DNA from: JBDSEG01 sp039920165
GTDB taxonomy: Bacteria > Pseudomonadota > Gammaproteobacteria > Burkholderiales > Burkholderiaceae_C
DNA length: 8,895 nt
Reading direction: 5' to 3'
NCBI GenBank assembly: GCA_039920165.1
Contig: JBDSEG010000091.1
Span: 1-8,895, forward strand
The notes beneath the pieces were generated by a model, which made no database searches, was not told where the DNA came from, and saw nothing but the letters and a program-made list of their open reading frames with translations. A program made the translations under genes and the position numbers. Shown one piece after another: positions 5,024-8,895 of the stretch (position 1 is the first letter of the stretch; each line of letters opens with the position of its first letter).

Positions 5024-8000
5024 ATGCAACTGCCCCGGATCGCCCTCGCCAAACGCCATACCGTCCCGCGCCCGCCGGGCTCGGCGGACGCCTTGCTGCT
5101 GGCCCGCCATGCGCAGCAGCAAAAAGCCGTAGGCCGGCTCACCGCCATCGTCAGCGCCGAGCCGGCCGATACGCAGCGCCTGGAAGGCGAGCTCGCGTTC
5201 TTCGCACCCGAGTTGCGCATCGCCGTTTTCCCCGACTGGGAGACGCTGCCCTACGACACCTTCTCGCCGCACCAGGACCTGATCTCCGAGCGGCTCGCGA
5301 CCTTGTGGCGGATTCAGCAGGGAGCGCCGGGCCGCCCCAAGCTTCCTGACTCCCCCTCGGCGGGGCGGACACCGCAACGCGGTAGCCCTGGGGGTACCAG
5401 CGACGACGAGGTCGACGTGCTGCTCCTGCCGGCTTCGACGGCACTGGTGCGCCTGGCGCCACCGAGTTTTCTGGCCGCGTATACCTTCAACTTTAAGAAC
5501 AAGACGAAGCTCGACGAAGCCGGACTGAAAGCACAGCTCACCCTCGCCGGCTACAGCCATGTGAGCCAGGTCGTCGGGCCGGGCGAATATGCGGTGCGCG
5601 GCGGGCTGATCGACCTCTTTCCGATGGGTTCGGCCGTGCCGTACCGGGTCGACCTTTTCGGCGACGAGGTCGATTCGATCCGTACCTTCGATCCTGATAC
5701 GCAGCGCAGCCTGTACCCGGTGCCCGAAGTGCGGCTGCTGCCGGGGCGCGAATTTCCGATGGACGAGGCCGCGCGCAATGCATTCCGGGCGCGCTGGCGC
5801 GAGAAGATGGAAGGCGATCCGAGCAAGGTGCGCCTGTACAAGGATATCGGCGCGGGCATCGCAACCGCCGGCATCGAGTACTACCTGCCCCTTTTCTTCG
5901 ACGGCACGGCGACGATCTTCGATTACCTCGGCAAGGAGGCGGCACTCGTGCTGCACGGCGAAGTCGACACGGCGCTGGCGCGCTTCTGGACCGATACGCG
6001 CGAGCGGCACCGCTTCCTTCAACACGACCGCGAGCGGCCGATCCTCGCGCCGGAGGAAATCTTCCTGCGCGACGAGGAGTTCTTCGCCCGTGCCGGCGTG
6101 CACGCCACGCTGTCGGTGCGCGGCGGCGAGGCGCCCGACTGGGCCCGTCCGCTGCCCGACCTGTCGACCGAGCGCGGAGCGACCGAGCCGCTGAAGAAGC
6201 TGCAGATGCATGTCGGCGCCACGCCGCACCGGGTGCTCGTCGTGGCCGAGAGTGTGGGCCGGCGCGAAACCCTGCTCGAACTGCTGCGCGACAGCCGGAT
6301 CGAGCCGCCGACGGTCGCGACGCTGGCCGACTTCGAGTCCGGCGATGCGCACTATGCGATCACGGTCGCGCCGCTCGCCGAGGGGTTTTTCTGGACCGAA
6401 CCCGAGGCCGACGGCAAGCCCGGGATCGCGATCGAATTTGTCACCGAGACCGAACTGTTCGCGTCCAGCCCAACCGGCCGGCGCCGGCGCAAGCAGGAGC
6501 AGGTCAGCGATGTCAATGCGCTGATCAAGGACCTGTCCGAGCTGAAGATCGGCGACCCGGTGGTGCATGTCAACCACGGCATCGGGCGCTATGTCGGGCT
6601 CAAGCACATCGACCTGGGCGATGGCAATTCGGAGTTCCTGCACCTCGAATATGCCGACCAGGCGACGCTGTACGTTCCGGTCGCGCAACTCCACCTGATC
6701 GCGCGCTATACCGGCGTCAGTGCCGAAGAGGCGCCGCTGCACCGCCTCGGCTCGGGCCAGTGGGACAAGGCCAAGCGCAAGGCCGCCGAGCAGGTGCGCG
6801 ATACCGCTGCCGAGCTGCTCAACCTGTATGCGCGCCGGGCCGCGCGCGAGGGCTTCTCGTTCCGCTTCTCGGCGCACGACTACGAAGCCTTTGCGGCGAG
6901 CTTCGGCTTCGAGGAGACGCCCGACCAGCAGGCCGCCATTCACGCCGTGATCCAGGATATGGTGTCGCCGCAGCCGATGGACCGGCTGGTCTGCGGCGAC
7001 GTGGGCTTCGGCAAGACCGAGGTCGCACTGCGCGCCGCGTTCGTCGCGGTGACCGGCGGCAAGCAGGTCGCGATCCTCGCGCCGACCACGCTGCTGGCCG
7101 AGCAGCACTTCCAGAATATCTCCGACCGCTTCGGCCAGTGGCCGGTCAAGGTGGCCGAGATCTCGCGCTTTCGGTCCCCCAAGGAAGTGAGGGCGACGCT
7201 CGAAGGGCTGGCCGACGGCACCGTCGATATCGTCGTCGGCACGCACGCACTGATCGGCGACAAGGTCAAGTTCAAGCGCCTGGGCCTGCTCGTGATCGAC
7301 GAAGAACACCGCTTCGGCGTGCGCCACAAGGAAGCGATCAAGGCGATGCGATCCGAGGTCGACGTGCTGACGCTGACCGCGACGCCGATTCCTCGCACCT
7401 TGGGCATGGCGCTCGAAGGCCTGCGCGACCTGAGCGTGATCGCGACCGCGCCGCAGCGCCGCCTGGCGATCAAGACCTTCGTACGCAACGAGAGCAGCGG
7501 CACGATCCGCGAGGCGCTGCTGCGCGAGTTGAAGCGTGGCGGCCAGGTCTACTTTTTGCACAACGATGTCGCGACGATCGAGCACAGGCGCGAAACGCTG
7601 CAAGCCCTGGTGCCCGAAGCGCGCATCGCGGTCGCGCACGGCCAGATGGCCGAGCGCGAACTCGAGCGCGTGATGCGCGACTTCGTAGCCCAGCGCCACA
7701 ACCTCTTGCTGTGCTCGACCATCATCGAGACCGGCATCGACGTGCCCAGCGCCAACACCATCGTCATCGGCCGCGCCGACAAATTCGGCCTGGCGCAACT
7801 GCACCAGCTGCGCGGCCGGGTCGGGCGATCGCACCACCAGGCCTATGCCTACCTGCTGGTGCCCGATGTCGAGGGCCTGACCAAGCAGGCGGGCCAGCGG
7901 CTGCAGGCGATCCAGGACATGGAAGAGCTCGGCTCGGGCTTCTACCTCGCCATGCACGACCTCGAGATCCGCGGCGCCGGCGAGGTGCTGGGCGAAAACC

Positions 8001-8566
8001 AGAGCGGCAACATGATGGAGGTCGGCTTCCAGCTTTACAACGAGATGCTGGCCGAGGCGGTCAGCGCGCTCAAGTCGGGGCGCGAGCCCGACCTGCTGTC
8101 GCCGCTGAATGCCGCGACCGAGGTCAACCTGCACGCGCCGGCCCTGCTGCCAGACAGCTACTGCGGCGATGTGCACACGCGGCTGAACCTGTACAAGCGG
8201 CTCGCCACGGTCGACAAGCCGGCGCAGGTCGACGCGCTGCTCGAGGAAATCACCGACCGATTCGGCAAGCTGCCGCCGCAAGGCCAGACCCTCTTCGACG
8301 TGCACCGCCTGCGCGTGCTCGCCAAGCCCTACGGAGTGCTCAAGATCGACGCCGCGCCGAAGCTCACCGTAATCAGCTTCAAACCGAATGCGCCGATCGA
8401 TGCGATGCGCATCATCGACCTGGTGCAGAAGCAGCGCCACATCAAGCTCGCCGGCAACGACAAGCTGCGCATCGAGCGCGAAACACCCGAAGCGAAGGAC
8501 CGCGCGCAGGTGGTGCGCGACGTGCTGCGGGCGCTGGGGGCACCGAAGGTGGCCGCTACAGTTTGA
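5024..8566 (+). CDS. mfd: Transcription-repair coupling factor Mfd
   Basis: ATP-dependent DNA translocase that pushes or removes RNA polymerase stalled at lesions and recruits UvrA for nucleotide excision repair. All domains are present in 1180 residues. The UvrB-like N-terminal part spans about 15-400, with PPGSADALLLARH at 17-29 and GEYAVRGGLIDLFPMGS at 187-203. The RNA polymerase interaction domain spans about 505-570 (IGDPVVHVNHGIGRYVGL, 509-526). The RecG-like helicase core has Walker A GDVGFGKTE at 658-666, box II DEEHRFG at 759-765, TATPIPRT at 785-792 and QLRGRVGRSHHQAYAYLL at 928-945. The TRG region HDLEIRGAGEVLGENQSG is at 978-995 and the D7 UvrA-inhibiting domain spans about 1040-1155. 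Between WRIQQG (95-100) and EVDVLLLPASTAL (129-141) there are about 28 extra Pro/Gly/Ser-rich residues, described separately. The ATG at 5024 fits the family N-terminus, but no Shine-Dalgarno is evident. The next gene begins 2 nt after the stop. Confidence 0.98.
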   Translation: MQLPRIALAKRHTVPRPPGSADALLLARHAQQQKAVGRLTAIVSAEPADTQRLEGELAFFAPELRIAVFPDWETLPYDTFSPHQDLISERLATLWRIQQGAPGRPKLPDSPSAGRTPQRGSPGGTSDDEVDVLLLPASTALVRLAPPSFLAAYTFNFKNKTKLDEAGLKAQLTLAGYSHVSQVVGPGEYAVRGGLIDLFPMGSAVPYRVDLFGDEVDSIRTFDPDTQRSLYPVPEVRLLPGREFPMDEAARNAFRARWREKMEGDPSKVRLYKDIGAGIATAGIEYYLPLFFDGTATIFDYLGKEAALVLHGEVDTALARFWTDTRERHRFLQHDRERPILAPEEIFLRDEEFFARAGVHATLSVRGGEAPDWARPLPDLSTERGATEPLKKLQMHVGATPHRVLVVAESVGRRETLLELLRDSRIEPPTVATLADFESGDAHYAITVAPLAEGFFWTEPEADGKPGIAIEFVTETELFASSPTGRRRRKQEQVSDVNALIKDLSELKIGDPVVHVNHGIGRYVGLKHIDLGDGNSEFLHLEYADQATLYVPVAQLHLIARYTGVSAEEAPLHRLGSGQWDKAKRKAAEQVRDTAAELLNLYARRAAREGFSFRFSAHDYEAFAASFGFEETPDQQAAIHAVIQDMVSPQPMDRLVCGDVGFGKTEVALRAAFVAVTGGKQVAILAPTTLLAEQHFQNISDRFGQWPVKVAEISRFRSPKEVRATLEGLADGTVDIVVGTHALIGDKVKFKRLGLLVIDEEHRFGVRHKEAIKAMRSEVDVLTLTATPIPRTLGMALEGLRDLSVIATAPQRRLAIKTFVRNESSGTIREALLRELKRGGQVYFLHNDVATIEHRRETLQALVPEARIAVAHGQMAERELERVMRDFVAQRHNLLLCSTIIETGIDVPSANTIVIGRADKFGLAQLHQLRGRVGRSHHQAYAYLLVPDVEGLTKQAGQRLQAIQDMEELGSGFYLAMHDLEIRGAGEVLGENQSGNMMEVGFQLYNEMLAEAVSALKSGREPDLLSPLNAATEVNLHAPALLPDSYCGDVHTRLNLYKRLATVDKPAQVDALLEEITDRFGKLPPQGQTLFDVHRLRVLAKPYGVLKIDAAPKLTVISFKPNAPIDAMRIIDLVQKQRHIKLAGNDKLRIERETPEAKDRAQVVRDVLRALGAPKVAATV
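5324..5407 (+). repeat. Palindromic repeat-like insertion inside mfd
   Basis: About 84 nt (residues 101-128 of Mfd) that interrupt an otherwise well conserved stretch and keep the reading frame. The DNA shows several inverted repeats: CCGCCCC (5332-5338) with GGGGCGG (5362-5368); CCCC (5353-5356) with GGGG (5362-5365) around TCGGC; ACCGC (5371-5375) with GCGGT (5379-5383) around AAC; and CCCCC (5352-5356) that could also pair with GGGGG (5390-5394). The C-run/G-run layout resembles dispersed intergenic palindromes of Burkholderiales. The encoded segment is rich in Pro, Gly, Ser and Arg and is likely a disordered surface loop. Boundaries are estimated from where family similarity stops and resumes. 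Confidence 0.55.
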
Positions 8567-8568
8567 GC

Positions 8569-8895
8569 ATGTCGCTGCATCCCGATCTGCCCGCTTCGCC
8601 CTACGAAACACTGCTGCCCGAACAGCGCTGGTTTCCCGCCGACGAATCGCTGCGCGCCAGCGCGTACGAGAAGCTGCTGCCGCCGCTGGTGGCGAATATC
8701 CGGCGCGAGGTCAAGGCGTGGCGGGACACGCGGTACACGGGCGCGTCGGCCACCTCGCAAGCGTTGCTGCGCTGGTGGTTCGAGACCGAGCATCAAGTCG
8801 AGGACGCAAACCGAACCCTGTCGAACTTTCGCTACTACTTCGCCCAGCGAGAGGCGGTGGAGACCGTCATCTGGCTGCACGACGTTCGCAAGGTG
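8569..8895 (+). CDS. Type III-like restriction endonuclease / DEAD-box helicase family protein, N-terminal part
   Basis: An open frame from the ATG at 8569 to the window edge, 109 codons without a stop. It starts 2 nt after the mfd TGA. The visible part has HPDLPASPYE at 4-13, a RWFPADE block at 20-26, YEKLLPPLV at 33-41, an IRREVKAWRDTRY stretch from 44, an ALLRWWFETEH run ending near 76, and YYFAQREAVETVIWLHDV at 89-106. From memory this arrangement marks the N-terminus of large (about 900-1000 residues) restriction endonuclease subunit R proteins of the type III-like, BPTD_3080-type family, in which the FAQREAVET block precedes the SF2 helicase Walker A. The helicase and nuclease motifs would lie outside the window, so the function is inferred from the N-terminus only. 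Tight spacing behind mfd suggests co-transcription. No methyltransferase is visible. Confidence 0.72.
   Translation, partial: MSLHPDLPASPYETLLPEQRWFPADESLRASAYEKLLPPLVANIRREVKAWRDTRYTGASATSQALLRWWFETEHQVEDANRTLSNFRYYFAQREAVETVIWLHDVRKV

Noticed and set aside
5321..5410. A frameshift or sequencing error in mfd as the source of the unusual residues
   Set aside because: The conserved Mfd sequence is in the same frame before and after, and the segment has inverted-repeat structure, so an in-frame insertion explains it better.
8532..8550. A second copy of the mfd repeat near the mfd 3' end (CTGGGGGCACC versus CTGGGGGTACC)
   Set aside because: Only about 10 bases match and no inverted-repeat context is present; chance in GC-rich DNA.
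4598..8611. A 1337-codon open frame on the minus strand antisense to mfd
   Set aside because: Its codons are the mirror of the GC-biased third positions of mfd. The product is rich in Ala, Arg, Gln, Asp and His without family motifs, while the + strand encodes an unmistakable Mfd.

Overview
The window is GC-rich coding DNA, with the third-position G/C bias expected of a high-GC proteobacterium. The best guess is a betaproteobacterium, probably Burkholderiales. Support comes from the divergent pair ispD-ispF / mfd, an arrangement familiar from Betaproteobacteria, from the protein sequence style of Mfd and the dehydrogenase, and from a palindromic repeat in mfd that resembles dispersed repeats of that order. 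This placement is an inference from memory of families, not a search.

Left block (1-3625, + strand): the 3' part of a PQQ-dependent sugar (sorbosone-type) dehydrogenase, a strong intrinsic terminator, a small periplasmic mono-haem cytochrome c, and a TonB-dependent outer-membrane receptor. The receptor matches the E. coli YncD/PqqU family, which has been reported to import PQQ. Read together, the three genes suggest a unit in which the receptor brings scavenged PQQ into the periplasm, the dehydrogenase uses it to oxidise a sugar or aldehyde, and the cytochrome takes the electrons.

Middle block (3713-4929, - strand): ispD and ispF, two consecutive-pathway enzymes of the MEP isoprenoid route, overlapping by ATGA. 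They converge on the receptor gene across an 87-bp gap that holds a 9-bp-stem hairpin. They diverge from mfd across a 94-bp gap with a TATAAT box.

Right block (5024-8895, + strand): mfd, encoding the transcription-repair coupling factor, is complete with all helicase motifs but carries an extra segment of about 28 codons. That segment looks like a palindromic repeat inserted in frame. Two bases after the mfd stop begins an open frame, cut by the window edge, whose 109 visible residues resemble the start of a type III-like restriction endonuclease/helicase family. This may be the edge of a defence gene or island.

No tRNA, rRNA, CRISPR array, transposase or integrase was seen. The points most worth following are the PQQ uptake/use cluster, the repeat inside mfd, and the restriction-type gene placed directly behind mfd.
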